NCBI RefSeq assembly: GCF_006443095.1
Contig: NZ_VFWZ01000001.1
Coordinates: 496,001 to 560,000, forward strand
DNA length: 64,000 nucleotides
Reading direction: 5' to 3'
DNA from: Aquimarina algicola
Lineage (GTDB): Bacteria; Bacteroidota; Bacteroidia; Flavobacteriales; Flavobacteriaceae
A program made the position numbers and the translations under genes. Positions 27,490-36,446 of the stretch are shown one piece after another; within the stretch, counting starts at the first letter, position 1, and each line of letters opens with the position of its first letter. Below the pieces are notes generated by a model. That model was given only the letters and a program-made list of their open reading frames with translations. It searched no databases and was not told the origin of the DNA.

Positions 27490-27849
27490 ATGAGAGCATA
27501 TTTTTACTTTATTTTTCTTCTAGGTTATGTTTCTTTGAATGCGCAATCTGCATCAAGAACTCATGTTATTTATGAATCTAAAGATCAAATTGTTATAAAT
27601 AACGGAGAATCATACCAAATCGTTGATCAAAAACCATTTTTTGAAGTTCACGACGCAACAATCAGACAGTATAAGAATTTTAAAAATTATACTTTAAGAT
27701 TAAATCGTGTAGTGATCGTTAAAAATCAGAAAAATGATTTGCAAAAACAATTAGTTGAGTGGCAACAAGACAACTTCAAATATTATGAGTTGAGAGATAT
27801 AGCTACAAGCGATTCTGAAAAAAAGAAATCAACAACTGCTAATTTTTAA
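27490..27849 (+). CDS. small secreted protein of unknown function
   Basis: The 119-residue product has a typical flavobacterial signal peptide, cleaved after LNA before QSASR (about residue 18-19). The mature part is about 100 residues with VIYESKDQIVINNG and an aromatic KYYELRD segment, then a Lys/Ser/Thr tail. A -7-like box TAATTTTG is at 27454-27461, 28 bp before the start. It overlaps the 3' end of cmk by 11 bp on the opposite strand. No family was recognised. Confidence 0.6.
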   Translation: MRAYFYFIFLLGYVSLNAQSASRTHVIYESKDQIVINNGESYQIVDQKPFFEVHDATIRQYKNFKNYTLRLNRVVIVKNQKNDLQKQLVEWQQDNFKYYELRDIATSDSEKKKSTTANF

Positions 27850-28543
27850 GTTTTTTAATCGTATCAGTAGCTAATTCTAGAAGCTGATCAAATTGTTCTT
27901 GCAAAGTAAGATTAGAGTTATCAATCTTTATGGCATCCTCTGCTTGTCGCAGTGGAGAGTCTTTTCTTGTACTATCAATATGATCTCGATTGACCACATT
28001 TTTTAGTACGTCCTCATAAGAGACATCTTCCCCCTTCTCTTTGAGTTCCAAATATCTTCTTTCTGCCCTGTCCTTTGCGGTTGCAGTCATAAATACTTTG
28101 AGTTCGGCATCAGGAAATACAATTGTTCCGATATCTCTACCATCCATTACGATTCCTCTGTTTATCCCCATTTGCTTTTGCTGTTCTACTAATTTTTTAC
28201 GAACACTAGAAAATGCTGCAACTTTACTTACATACCTTGATACAGTCAGAGATCTTATATCTCGCTCTACATTCTTATCATTTAAGAATGTTTCAGCAAT
28301 TCCCGTTTCTGAGTTTAAAACAAACTTAATGTTAATTTCTGGTAACTTTTCTTCTAATGCCTCTTTGTCAAAGTGAGATTCATTAATTAAACCGTTTTGC
28401 ATTGCAAACAAAGAAACAGCTCTATACATAGCTCCTGTATCTACATAAATATACTCTAATGCTTTTGCCAGTTGTTTTGCAACAGTACTTTTACCTGTAG
28501 AAGAATACCCATCTATAGCGATTATGATTTTCTTTTCTTTCAA
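27839..28543 (-). CDS. cmk: cytidylate kinase
   Basis: A 234-residue (d)CMP kinase, the usual length. The P-loop is GYSSTGKST near residue 12, and the YVDTGAMYRA, MDGRDIGT and RAERRYLEL motifs that form the CMP site and lid are present. It phosphorylates CMP and dCMP for RNA, DNA and lipid synthesis in the cytoplasm. It converges on the secreted-protein gene with an 11-bp overlap of 3' ends. Confidence 0.95.
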   Translation of the reverse strand: MKEKKIIIAIDGYSSTGKSTVAKQLAKALEYIYVDTGAMYRAVSLFAMQNGLINESHFDKEALEEKLPEINIKFVLNSETGIAETFLNDKNVERDIRSLTVSRYVSKVAAFSSVRKKLVEQQKQMGINRGIVMDGRDIGTIVFPDAELKVFMTATAKDRAERRYLELKEKGEDVSYEDVLKNVVNRDHIDSTRKDSPLRQAEDAIKIDNSNLTLQEQFDQLLELATDTIKKLKN

Positions 28544-28828
28544 TCTAAATTATTTTTAGTGTTCAAAATTTTTCAAAAATAAAGTAATCTATCGGTAAAT
28601 CGTTTTTTTACAGAAGAAATATATTGTATTAATCAAACTTTAATTGAGATGAGCAACATATAAGAATTATGTCACGAACCGTTACTTAATTATATTTTAC
28701 TTGTATATAGCTTACAAAAACACAATAATTACTTGCTATTAAAGTTATTCATTATTTAAACGTTTCTGTATGAGATAAAATATCTTTTACTTTTTATCCT
28801 AAATCATACATGACCAAAATACATTAAT

Positions 28829-29866
28829 ATGGGCTTTTTTGATTTTTTAAATGAAAAAATTGCTGTAGACCTTGGTACATCAAATACTCTTATTACTTAC
28901 AAAGGAAAAATAGCAATTAATAACCCATCTATAATTGCTTTGAATCAAATTACCGGAAAAGTTATTGCTGTAGGTAAAGAAGCTGGTATGATGAGAGGAA
29001 AAATTAATAGAAACATAAAAACTGTATCCCCTTTTAGTAACGGAGTTATTTCTAATTTTGATGCTGCAGAAAAGATGCTCAAAACATTTATAAAAAAACT
29101 ATCTCCAATAAGTGCAAAGGCTTTTTCTTCATCATACAACATGATCATTTCTATTCCATGTGGAAGTACAGAAGTAGAAATTCGTGCTGTACGTGAATCT
29201 GCAAAACGACTTAATGCAAAAAATGTTTTTTTGATTTATGAACCTATTGCTGCCGCTATCGGTGGAGGGCTTGATATCATGCAACCAAAAGGCAATATGA
29301 TCGTAGACATCGGTGGAGGTACAACAGAAATTGCTGTAATATCAATGGGTAGAATCATCAAAGGACAATCTGTAAAAATTGCAGGAAATATTTTTAATGA
29401 TGATATCAGACAATATATAAGAATGTCTCATAATTTACATATTGGTGAGGCAATGGCAGAAAAAGTAAAAATACAAGTTGGTTCTGCAATAGATAATCTC
29501 GAGTCTCCTCCCGAAAACATAAATATTGAAGGTAGGGATTTATTAACAGGTAAACCGAAACAAACCTTTTTATCCTATAAAGAAATAGGAAGAAGTCTTG
29601 ATAAATCAATATCACAGATAGAAAATGCCATTATGGATACACTCTCTGAAATTCCTCCTGAAATATCAGCAGACATATATAATACAGGGATTTATCTTAC
29701 AGGTGGGGGCTCTATGCTAAGGGGTTTGGATATAAGGCTATCAAAGTTTACAGAATTACCCGTACATCTTGGCGATCAACCTTTGCAAACTGTGATCAAA
29801 GGCAGTGATATTGTGCTAAAAAAACTTGATATTTATAAAGATACCCTTGTAAAAGACAGAAACTAA
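28829..29866 (+). CDS. mreB: MreB/actin-fold rod shape-determining paralogue
   Basis: A 345-residue bacterial actin homologue. Phosphate-1 DLGTSNTLI, phosphate-2 DIGGGTTEIA and the adenosine motif GGGSMLRG are all present, so it should bind ATP and form filaments under the inner membrane. The N-terminal MGFFDFL amphipathic start suits membrane attachment. No mreC, mreD, pbp2 or rodA is adjacent, although these usually follow the housekeeping mreB. Several positions differ from the flavobacterial consensus (for example ITYKGKIAINNPS). I read it as a second MreB, with the classical one elsewhere. Confidence 0.88.
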   Translation: MGFFDFLNEKIAVDLGTSNTLITYKGKIAINNPSIIALNQITGKVIAVGKEAGMMRGKINRNIKTVSPFSNGVISNFDAAEKMLKTFIKKLSPISAKAFSSSYNMIISIPCGSTEVEIRAVRESAKRLNAKNVFLIYEPIAAAIGGGLDIMQPKGNMIVDIGGGTTEIAVISMGRIIKGQSVKIAGNIFNDDIRQYIRMSHNLHIGEAMAEKVKIQVGSAIDNLESPPENINIEGRDLLTGKPKQTFLSYKEIGRSLDKSISQIENAIMDTLSEIPPEISADIYNTGIYLTGGGSMLRGLDIRLSKFTELPVHLGDQPLQTVIKGSDIVLKKLDIYKDTLVKDRN

Positions 29867-29887
29867 AAAATTAATAAACAATAAAAA

Positions 29888-29922
29888 ACAGCTATTGAAA
29901 AATTCAGTTTTCCAATAGCTGT
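29888..29922 (-). terminator. intrinsic terminator of lon
   Basis: The inverted repeat ACAGCTATTG with CAATAGCTGT is extended by AAAA/TTTT with a bulge. On the minus strand it is followed by a T6 tract and lies 38 bp past the lon stop codon. It may also act weakly on the mreB-like transcript, which ends 22 bp to the left. Confidence 0.65.
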
Positions 29923-29959
29923 AAAGTATTAAATATTTTTTTGAAATATATTTCCAGGC

Positions 29960-32410
29960 TTATAACTGCTTTGCATTTTTGACCTTGGTCTTTGTTACTG
30001 CAAGTTTAAGCACATCTTCCATATCTTTTACGTAATGAAATTTTAGTCCTTTCAAATATTCATCTTTAATTTCTTCGATATCTCTTCTATTATCTTCGCA
30101 TAATAAAATTTCTTTTATATGCGCTCTTTTGGCAGCTAATATTTTTTCTTTTATTCCACCTACTGGTAATACTTTTCCTCTTAGGGTAATTTCACCTGTC
30201 ATCGCGATACTTTTCTTAACTTTACGTTGTGTAAATAAAGAAACCAAAGAGGTTAACATCGTTATACCTGCACTAGGACCATCTTTGGGCGTTGCTCCTT
30301 CAGGTACATGAATATGTACATTATACTTATCAAAAATTTCAGGATTGATTCCTAAATCATCTGCATTTGCTTTTATATATTCCATAGCAATGGTAGCAGA
30401 CTCTTTCATTACTTTTCCTAAATTACCGGTAATGGTTAAGTTCCCTTTTCCTTTAGAAAGAATAGACTCGATAAATAAAATATCTCCTCCAACACTTGTC
30501 CAGGCTAGCCCAGTTACTACCCCTGCAACATCGTTGTTTTCATATTTATCACGTTCCAATCTTGGTATCCCCAATATTTCTACAACATCTTCATTAGTAA
30601 CTTTGATATTATACTCTTCTTCCATTGCAATATTTTTGGCAGCATATCGAACCATTTTTGCAATTTGCTTTTCAAGGCCTCTTACTCCTGACTCTCTGGT
30701 ATATCCCTCAATAATTTTTTCGAACTGCGCTTTTCCTATTTTGATGTGAGACTTGTCTAAACCGTGCTCTTTTAATTGTTTTGGTAAAAGATGTTGCTTT
30801 GCAATCTCTACCTTCTCTTCTATTGTGTATCCGGTTACATTAATAATTTCCATACGATCTCTGAGAGCAGGCTGTATGGTTGCCAGACTATTAGAAGTTG
30901 CAATAAACATTACTTTTGACAAATCAAATCCTAACTCTAAGAAATTATCATAAAATTCTGAGTTTTGTTCCGGGTCTAAAACCTCTAATAAAGCAGAAGA
31001 AGGGTCTCCTTGATGCCCAGAAGATAGTTTATCAATTTCATCCAATACAAACACCGGATTGCTTGTACCTGCTTTTTTAAGGCTTTGTATGATTCTACCC
31101 GGCATTGCCCCTATGTATGTTTTTCTATGTCCTCGTATCTCTGCCTCATCTCTTAATCCTCCCAAAGATATTCTTACATATTCTCTACCTAAAGCTTCTG
31201 CGACAGATTTTCCTAAAGAAGTTTTACCAACTCCCGGAGGTCCATATAGACAAAGAATTGGGGATTTCATATCATTACGCAGTTTTAAAACTGCCAGATA
31301 CTCAATAATACGACGCTTTACTTCATCAAGTCCATAATGATCTCGATCTAGTATTTTTTTGGCTCTTTTAAGATCGAATTTATCAGTACTAAACTCATTC
31401 CATGGTAAATCAAGAAATAAATCAAGATAATTTCGTTGTATAGAATATTCTGCCACTTGTGGATTCATACGTTGCATCTTGCCAAGTTCTTTTTCAAAAT
31501 GCTTTTTGGTCTTATCATCCCATTTTTTCTTTTTACTACGCGATCGCATCTCTTCTATTTCATCCTCATGCGAAACACCACCTAATTCTTCCTGAATGGT
31601 TTTCATTTGTTGATGCAAAAAATATTCGCGTTGTTGCTGGCTCATATCATGTTGAACCTTACTTTGAATTACATTTTTAAGCTCCAGTTTTTGAAACTCA
31701 ACATTCATATATTTCAAAGTAGCAAGTGCTCTCTTTTTTAAGTTATTAATCTCTAATAATTTCTGTTTTTCTTCTACTGGTAAATTTAAATTAGAAGACA
31801 CAAAATTGATTAAGAAAGAATTACTCTCAATATTTTTGATAGCAAATGAAGCTTCAGAAGGAATATTAGGACTTTCTTTAATGATTTCTAAAGCAAGATC
31901 TTTTATAGAATCTATGATTGCACCAAACTCTTCATTATCTTTTTCTGGTCTCGCTTCTGGTACCTCTTTAACTTTAGCTTTAAAATAGGGGGTTTCTTCT
32001 ACTATTTCATCTATCTTAAATCGTTTTTTTCCTTGTAAAATTACGGTAGTATTACCATCAGGCATTTTTAGAACTCTCAAAATACGAGCTACTACTCCTA
32101 CCTTATTTATATCTTTTAGTTTAGGATTTTCTACTTCTTCTTCTTTTTGAGCAACAACACCAATAGTTTTGTTACCATTATTTGCTTCATTAAGAAGTTT
32201 TATAGATTTATCTCGTCCTGCTGTAATAGGAATTACAACACCAGGAAATAATACCGTATTACGCAAAGGTAATATGGGTAATAAGTCCGGTAAATTTTCT
32301 TTATCGATTTCTTCTTCATCTTCGGGAGTAAGTAAAGGTATTAACTCTGCATCTTCATCGATTCCTTGAAATGACAAACTGTCAAGTGTGGTAAATTTGG
32401 TTTTAGCCAT
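29960..32410 (-). CDS. lon: ATP-dependent protease Lon
   Basis: An 816-residue Lon, the usual bacterial size, with all three parts: the N-terminal substrate-binding LON domain (about 40-240), the AAA+ module with Walker [10 protein letters not shown] (about 390-398) and [10 protein letters not shown] as Walker B, and the protease domain with catalytic Ser713 in KDGPSAG and Lys756 in GIKEK. It removes damaged and regulatory proteins in the cytoplasm. The start codon is 15 bp from an operator-like palindrome at 32426-32451, and a terminator follows the gene. The divergent neighbour is the ECF sigma factor. Confidence 0.97.
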   Translation of the reverse strand: MAKTKFTTLDSLSFQGIDEDAELIPLLTPEDEEEIDKENLPDLLPILPLRNTVLFPGVVIPITAGRDKSIKLLNEANNGNKTIGVVAQKEEEVENPKLKDINKVGVVARILRVLKMPDGNTTVILQGKKRFKIDEIVEETPYFKAKVKEVPEARPEKDNEEFGAIIDSIKDLALEIIKESPNIPSEASFAIKNIESNSFLINFVSSNLNLPVEEKQKLLEINNLKKRALATLKYMNVEFQKLELKNVIQSKVQHDMSQQQREYFLHQQMKTIQEELGGVSHEDEIEEMRSRSKKKKWDDKTKKHFEKELGKMQRMNPQVAEYSIQRNYLDLFLDLPWNEFSTDKFDLKRAKKILDRDHYGLDEVKRRIIEYLAVLKLRNDMKSPILCLYGPPGVGKTSLGKSVAEALGREYVRISLGGLRDEAEIRGHRKTYIGAMPGRIIQSLKKAGTSNPVFVLDEIDKLSSGHQGDPSSALLEVLDPEQNSEFYDNFLELGFDLSKVMFIATSNSLATIQPALRDRMEIINVTGYTIEEKVEIAKQHLLPKQLKEHGLDKSHIKIGKAQFEKIIEGYTRESGVRGLEKQIAKMVRYAAKNIAMEEEYNIKVTNEDVVEILGIPRLERDKYENNDVAGVVTGLAWTSVGGDILFIESILSKGKGNLTITGNLGKVMKESATIAMEYIKANADDLGINPEIFDKYNVHIHVPEGATPKDGPSAGITMLTSLVSLFTQRKVKKSIAMTGEITLRGKVLPVGGIKEKILAAKRAHIKEILLCEDNRRDIEEIKDEYLKGLKFHYVKDMEDVLKLAVTKTKVKNAKQL

Positions 32411-32425
32411 ATCTATGTATAAAAG

Positions 32426-32451
32426 TCATTTTGTCATTTTTGACAAAATGA
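32426..32451. promoter_or_regulatory. perfect inverted repeat in lon 5' leader
   Basis: Two 11-bp arms, TCATTTTGTCA and TGACAAAATGA, are exact reverse complements around a 4-nt TTTT spacer. The element ends 15 bp before the lon start codon, inside the untranslated leader or the promoter. It could be a regulator site (for example a stress regulator) or an RNA hairpin that hides the start. Which of these it is cannot be decided from sequence. Confidence 0.5.
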
Positions 32452-32580
32452 TATTTTTTTAAATAATTATTTTTATTATTCGAAAGCCTTATTTTATCTA
32501 GGGAAATAGAAGACTCTTATTAAAAATTCTATCTACTATTTCCAATTGTTATGCCATAAGCATTAAAAAAAAATAAAAAA

Positions 32581-32607
32581 CTGTAACAAAAAGAAAATGT
32601 GTACATC
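32581..32607 (+). promoter_or_regulatory. possible ECF-type promoter of the sigma factor operon
   Basis: CTGTAACA at 32581-32588 is followed about 12 bp later by GTACATC, ending 23 bp before the TTG start of the sigma gene. TGTAACA-like -35 elements are plausible for autoregulated ECF sigma factors of flavobacteria. The match is weak, and the main support is position. Confidence 0.25.
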
Positions 32608-32629
32608 TTTTATATAAAATCAATCATTT

Positions 32630-33178
32630 TTGTCACTAACACAACTAAATACTGATCAACTAATATCAAAATGTCGCGAGCATGATCAAAATGCGCAGCT
32701 CGAAGCTTATAATCGTTATAACAAAGCGATGTATAACACGGCATTACGAATAATTAAAGACACTGCAGAAGCTGAAGACATAATGCAAGAGTCTTTTTTA
32801 ACAGCATTTACAAAATTATCAATGTTAGAAGATAATAATTTGTTTGGTGCTTGGCTAAAAAAAATTGTTATAAATGCAAGTTTGACTGCATCACGTAAGA
32901 AAAATATGCATCGGGAAGTTTCTCTGGAAACAATAGAATACTCAATAACTGATGATAATGGTATTGCAACTGAGGATTTTGGCGATACAAAAGTTCAGAA
33001 TGTGTTAAATACAATAGCACAATTAAAAAACAGTTACAGTACTGCACTATCATTGCATTTTATTGAAGGGTATGATTATGAAGAAATTTGCCAAATCATG
33101 GATATATCTTATGCTAATTGTCGTACACTCATCTCCCGTGCTAAGGAGAGCTTGCGAAAAAAAATAAAAATGGTATGA
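32630..33178 (+). CDS. ECF RNA polymerase sigma factor
   Basis: The 182-residue protein has sigma region 2 (about 10-80, with the ALRIIKDTAEAEDIMQESFLTAF pattern at its core) and region 4 (about 125-180, YEEICQIMDISYANCRTLISRAKESL). There is no region 3, as in ECF sigma factors. The start must be the TTG at 32630, because the first internal Met would cut into region 2. The ATGA overlap with the next gene indicates coupling to a membrane protein in the position of an anti-sigma factor. The operon then encodes two secreted repeat proteins, which are probably in the regulon. Confidence 0.92.
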   Translation: MSLTQLNTDQLISKCREHDQNAQLEAYNRYNKAMYNTALRIIKDTAEAEDIMQESFLTAFTKLSMLEDNNLFGAWLKKIVINASLTASRKKNMHREVSLETIEYSITDDNGIATEDFGDTKVQNVLNTIAQLKNSYSTALSLHFIEGYDYEEICQIMDISYANCRTLISRAKESLRKKIKMV

Positions 33179-33738
33179 AAAATGACGAAATAGAAAAAAT
33201 GTTTGAACGGCTTGAGGGTACTTATGATATCTACGAACCTTCTGCTGATCACAAGAATAAGTTTTTGGATAAACTACAGCAACAGCATAAAGTTATTCCT
33301 TTACATCCTAAAAAGAAGAAAAATAAATTTAAATATTTGGCTATAGCAGCTTCTTTTACTTTGATTATTGGTATCAGTGCTTTTACATTTTTAATGACAC
33401 CGGCAGAAACAATTGATTTGGCAAATGTATCGCCACAAATGGAAGAAACGCAGAGCTTCTTTACTTCAGCTATCGAGGCTCAGTTAGAAGAAATTAATAC
33501 TATTTCTTCTCCCGAAACCAAAGAACTTGTATCTGATGCCATGAATCAATTACAAAAACTTGAAACAGATTATGAGGCTTTAAAAAAAGATTTGTATGAA
33601 AGTGGAAATGATAAACGCGTTATAAGTGCAATGATCAAAAATTTTCAGAAAAGAGCAAATTTACTTGAAGAAGTCCTCCAAAAAATCAACGAAATTAACA
33701 AACTTAAATTATTAGAAAATGAAAATATTATATTATAA
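33175..33738 (+). CDS. membrane protein in anti-sigma position
   Basis: A 187-residue bitopic protein. An acidic N-terminal cytoplasmic part (1-50, ending in a lysine cluster) is followed by one membrane helix (54-73). The outer part is mostly helical and probably coiled coil (ETKELVSDAMNQLQKLE and the following heptads). It overlaps the sigma gene by 4 bp and the next gene by 20 bp. By position it should hold the sigma factor at the membrane. No zinc-binding anti-sigma motif is present, so this role is inferred from layout. Confidence 0.65.
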   Translation: MKNDEIEKMFERLEGTYDIYEPSADHKNKFLDKLQQQHKVIPLHPKKKKNKFKYLAIAASFTLIIGISAFTFLMTPAETIDLANVSPQMEETQSFFTSAIEAQLEEINTISSPETKELVSDAMNQLQKLETDYEALKKDLYESGNDKRVISAMIKNFQKRANLLEEVLQKINEINKLKLLENENIIL

Positions 33739-34807
33739 AATACTATTACTTTTCTTTATTCCTGCCATCACATTGGCAAACGGAGAGATCAAAGGAAAAT
33801 ATACCAAAGAAAAAAGCTTAAAAAAAGAATTCTCTGTAAGTCCTGATGCGCTTCTCAAAATTAGGAATGACTATGGTAATCTAGACATTACTTCATGGAA
33901 CGAGAATAAAATATCTATGGTAATTAGTATCAAAGTAAGCGGAAATAATGAAGAAAGAGTAATCAAAAAACTGAAATCTATCGATGTAGAATTCGATGCA
34001 TCATCAAAATTAGTTAGTGCTAAAACTATTTTTAATAAAGATGGTGGTTCCTGGTGGGATAAAATTACCAGCGGGTGGAATAACAACCTGAACATGAAAA
34101 TAAATTATACTGTTAAAGTTCCTGTGACAAATAGTGTAGAACTTGATAATGATTACGGCAGTATTACTTTAGACAAACTTGAAGGAAATTCAAAAATCAA
34201 TTGTGACTATGGTCAAATTATACTCGGCGAATTATTAGGTAGCAATAATTATATTAATATTGATTACACAAATAATAGTACAATTTCTTACATCAAAAAT
34301 GGTAAGATAGATGCGGATTATTCTGATTTTGAAGTTGGAAAAGCAGAAACAATTAATCTCTCTGCAGATTATACAGAATCAAAGTTTAAATCCGTAAAAA
34401 ATCTTGAATTCAATTGTGATTATGGTGGTGTACGTATAGAAAACGGAGGCAGAATCATTGGTGAATCTGATTACTTAACAACCAAAATAGGTAGTATCGC
34501 TGAAGAACTAAAAATTAATTCTGATTATGGTTCTATAACTGTAGGTGCAATAAAACCTTCTTTCAAAAGTGCTGTTATAGATATAGATTATACTAGTGTA
34601 TCTTTAAAATATGATGATGGGACAGCATTTGATTTTAGGATAAAAGCCTCATATGGTGGGATTAAACTTGATGACGATCTGACCGTTCGAAAAAAATATG
34701 TAAAAAACTCTCAAAAAGAATATGAAGGCCATAGCATAGAACCAAACAGTGGAAAAAACATAGTTATTGATGCTAGTTACGGAAGTGTCAAACTATTCAA
34801 AAACTAA
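33719..34807 (+). CDS. secreted DUF4097-like repeat protein
   Basis: A signal peptide (1-20, ending ITLANGE) opens this 362-residue protein. The mature part carries about nine short repeats, each with a D/S-Y-G/S-x core (NDYGNLDI, NDYGSITL, CDYGQIIL, SDYGSITV, ASYGSVKL and others), spaced 20-40 residues apart. This is a right-handed beta-helix-like pattern as in DUF4097/DUF2807 adhesin-like proteins. The start overlaps the membrane protein gene by 20 bp, so it belongs to the sigma operon. It is likely cell-envelope located, function unknown. Confidence 0.7.
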   Translation: MKILYYKILLLFFIPAITLANGEIKGKYTKEKSLKKEFSVSPDALLKIRNDYGNLDITSWNENKISMVISIKVSGNNEERVIKKLKSIDVEFDASSKLVSAKTIFNKDGGSWWDKITSGWNNNLNMKINYTVKVPVTNSVELDNDYGSITLDKLEGNSKINCDYGQIILGELLGSNNYINIDYTNNSTISYIKNGKIDADYSDFEVGKAETINLSADYTESKFKSVKNLEFNCDYGGVRIENGGRIIGESDYLTTKIGSIAEELKINSDYGSITVGAIKPSFKSAVIDIDYTSVSLKYDDGTAFDFRIKASYGGIKLDDDLTVRKKYVKNSQKEYEGHSIEPNSGKNIVIDASYGSVKLFKN

Positions 34808-34832
34808 TTATTTCGCATAAAATCATATCAAA

Positions 34833-35558
34833 ATGAAAAAAATAATATTTACAATCAGCTTAACAATTTTCAGTGTAGCATTTCTACAAGCACAATGGGG
34901 TACAAAAATAAGAGGAAATGGAGAAGTTGTTTCTAAAGAACGAACTACACAAGAGTATGATGAAATCAAAGTAAAAGGAAACCTTGATGTTTCTCTTGTT
35001 GCTGGTAAAGAAGGAAAGATCAAAATTGAAGGTGAAAGTAATCTTATCGATTATATCATTACAAAAGTTGAAGGAGATGAGCTTAAAATATATGTAAAAA
35101 GAGGATACTATTTAAAACCATCAAACAATACAAAATTTTTGATTATTGTACCTTTTACAGATATAACACAAGTAACTTTATCAGGATCAGGAGATATCAC
35201 GGGCAATGCTCCTATCAATGCACAAGAGTTCAAAACAGGACTTTCTGGCTCGGGTGATATTAGATTAACCATTAACGCAGAAACAGTATATGCACAAATC
35301 TCTGGTAGTGGAGATTTAGATCTAAAAGGAGAATCAAATAAGTTTACATGTAGCTTATCCGGTTCTGGCGATATTGAAGCTTATGACTTAAAAGCTAAAT
35401 ATGCAAAAGCAACTATATCTGGATCAGGTGATATTCAGTTGACTGCTACATCAGAAATAAAAGCTTTTATCTCTGGATCGGGTGATATAAGCTATAAAGG
35501 AAACCCTGAAAAAGAAGACAAAAAAGTGTCTGGTTCAGGAGATATTTCAAAAGGATAG
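34833..35558 (+). CDS. head GIN (DUF2807) domain protein
   Basis: The 241-residue secreted protein has a signal peptide (1-20, LQAQWG junction). A DUF2807 domain fills the rest, with at least seven turns containing the core SGSGD at regular 18-25 residue steps (LSGSGDITG, ISGSGDLDL, ISGSGDIQL and others). The repeat is typical of bacteroidete head-GIN proteins, thought to be envelope or adhesin-like. It is the last gene of the ECF sigma operon, and a strong terminator follows. Confidence 0.88.
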   Translation: MKKIIFTISLTIFSVAFLQAQWGTKIRGNGEVVSKERTTQEYDEIKVKGNLDVSLVAGKEGKIKIEGESNLIDYIITKVEGDELKIYVKRGYYLKPSNNTKFLIIVPFTDITQVTLSGSGDITGNAPINAQEFKTGLSGSGDIRLTINAETVYAQISGSGDLDLKGESNKFTCSLSGSGDIEAYDLKAKYAKATISGSGDIQLTATSEIKAFISGSGDISYKGNPEKEDKKVSGSGDISKG

Positions 35559-35581
35559 TATTAAAAAATGATATCTTATAG

Positions 35582-35620
35582 GCTGTTTAGTGGGATTAAT
35601 CTCACTAAACAGCTTTTTTT
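35582..35620 (+). terminator. intrinsic terminator of the ECF sigma operon
   Basis: An 11-bp perfect GCTGTTTAGTG/CACTAAACAGC stem is followed by an 8-T tract, 24 bp after the head-GIN stop codon. It is the cleanest rho-independent terminator in the window. Confidence 0.85.
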
Positions 35621-35708
35621 ATATACAATAAAAACTTATATTTTTGTAAATCGAACGATTATAATGTGATATTGAGCCCCCTTAAGGTCACCAAAAAACC
35701 TAGAAATA

Positions 35709-36446
35709 TTGTTATTTTTTTCAAAAAGAAATGTTCCTTTTAAGGAAATTATACCTGATGGTTATATAGATATACATTCTCACCTTATTCCTGGTATTGA
35801 TGATGGTGTAAAAACAGTCTATCAATCTGCATACATTTTAGAACAATTTGAAAAGCTTGGTATTAAGAAGGTAATTACAACACCTCATGTTATAAAAGAT
35901 GTATGGCCTAATTCTTCTTTAACTATAACTAATGGTCTAAAAGAGTTAAAAAACGTACTCAAGCCTTTAGAAATCAACAAAATTAATATCCAGGCAAGTG
36001 CTGAATATATGTTGGATACTTTGTTTTTTGAAAGAGTTATAAACAAAGATATTTTACCCTTGCATAAAAACTTTATCCTTGTAGAAATGTCTACATTTAG
36101 CCCACCTATTAACCTTAATGAAATGCTTTTTGAAATCAAGTTAGCTGGCTATACACCTATATTAGCTCATCCGGAACGATATTCTTATTATCAAAATGAT
36201 ATTAAAAAATTTGAAGAGCTAAAAAACTCCGGATTTCGTTTTCAATTAAATCTATTGTCGTTATCCGGATATTATGGTGATAAAGTAAAGACTTTAGCTA
36301 AAAAGCTATTAGATTTAGGCTATATAGATTTTACAGGCTCTGACATCCATAATTATCATCAACTAGAAGTGCTTAAGAAGGGTATCGAACATAAAACTGC
36401 TAAAAAGGTAGCATTGATCATGCAAAACAATATAGCTTTTGCTTAG
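35709..36446 (+). CDS. CpsB/CapC (YwqE)-type protein tyrosine phosphatase
   Basis: A 245-residue PHP-domain phosphatase starting at a TTG. DIHSHLIPGIDDG at about 22-34 supplies the metal ligands, with AHPERY and TGSDIHN further on. Family members dephosphorylate tyrosine kinases of the BY-kinase group, which here is the Wzc encoded in the opposite direction. Stop codons of the two genes overlap (36443-36446), so kinase and phosphatase are convergent neighbours. No ATG lies in frame upstream. Confidence 0.88.
   Translation: MLFFSKRNVPFKEIIPDGYIDIHSHLIPGIDDGVKTVYQSAYILEQFEKLGIKKVITTPHVIKDVWPNSSLTITNGLKELKNVLKPLEINKINIQASAEYMLDTLFFERVINKDILPLHKNFILVEMSTFSPPINLNEMLFEIKLAGYTPILAHPERYSYYQNDIKKFEELKNSGFRFQLNLLSLSGYYGDKVKTLAKKLLDLGYIDFTGSDIHNYHQLEVLKKGIEHKTAKKVALIMQNNIAFA

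Noticed and set aside
30129..32369. Several plus-strand frames opposite lon
   Set aside because: They are antisense shadows of a clear Lon protein and show no domain or start context of their own.
33719..35558. Repeat-rich DNA as a CRISPR or tandem DNA repeat
   Set aside because: The repeats are at protein level (DYG and SGSGD cores) with varying codons and spacing.
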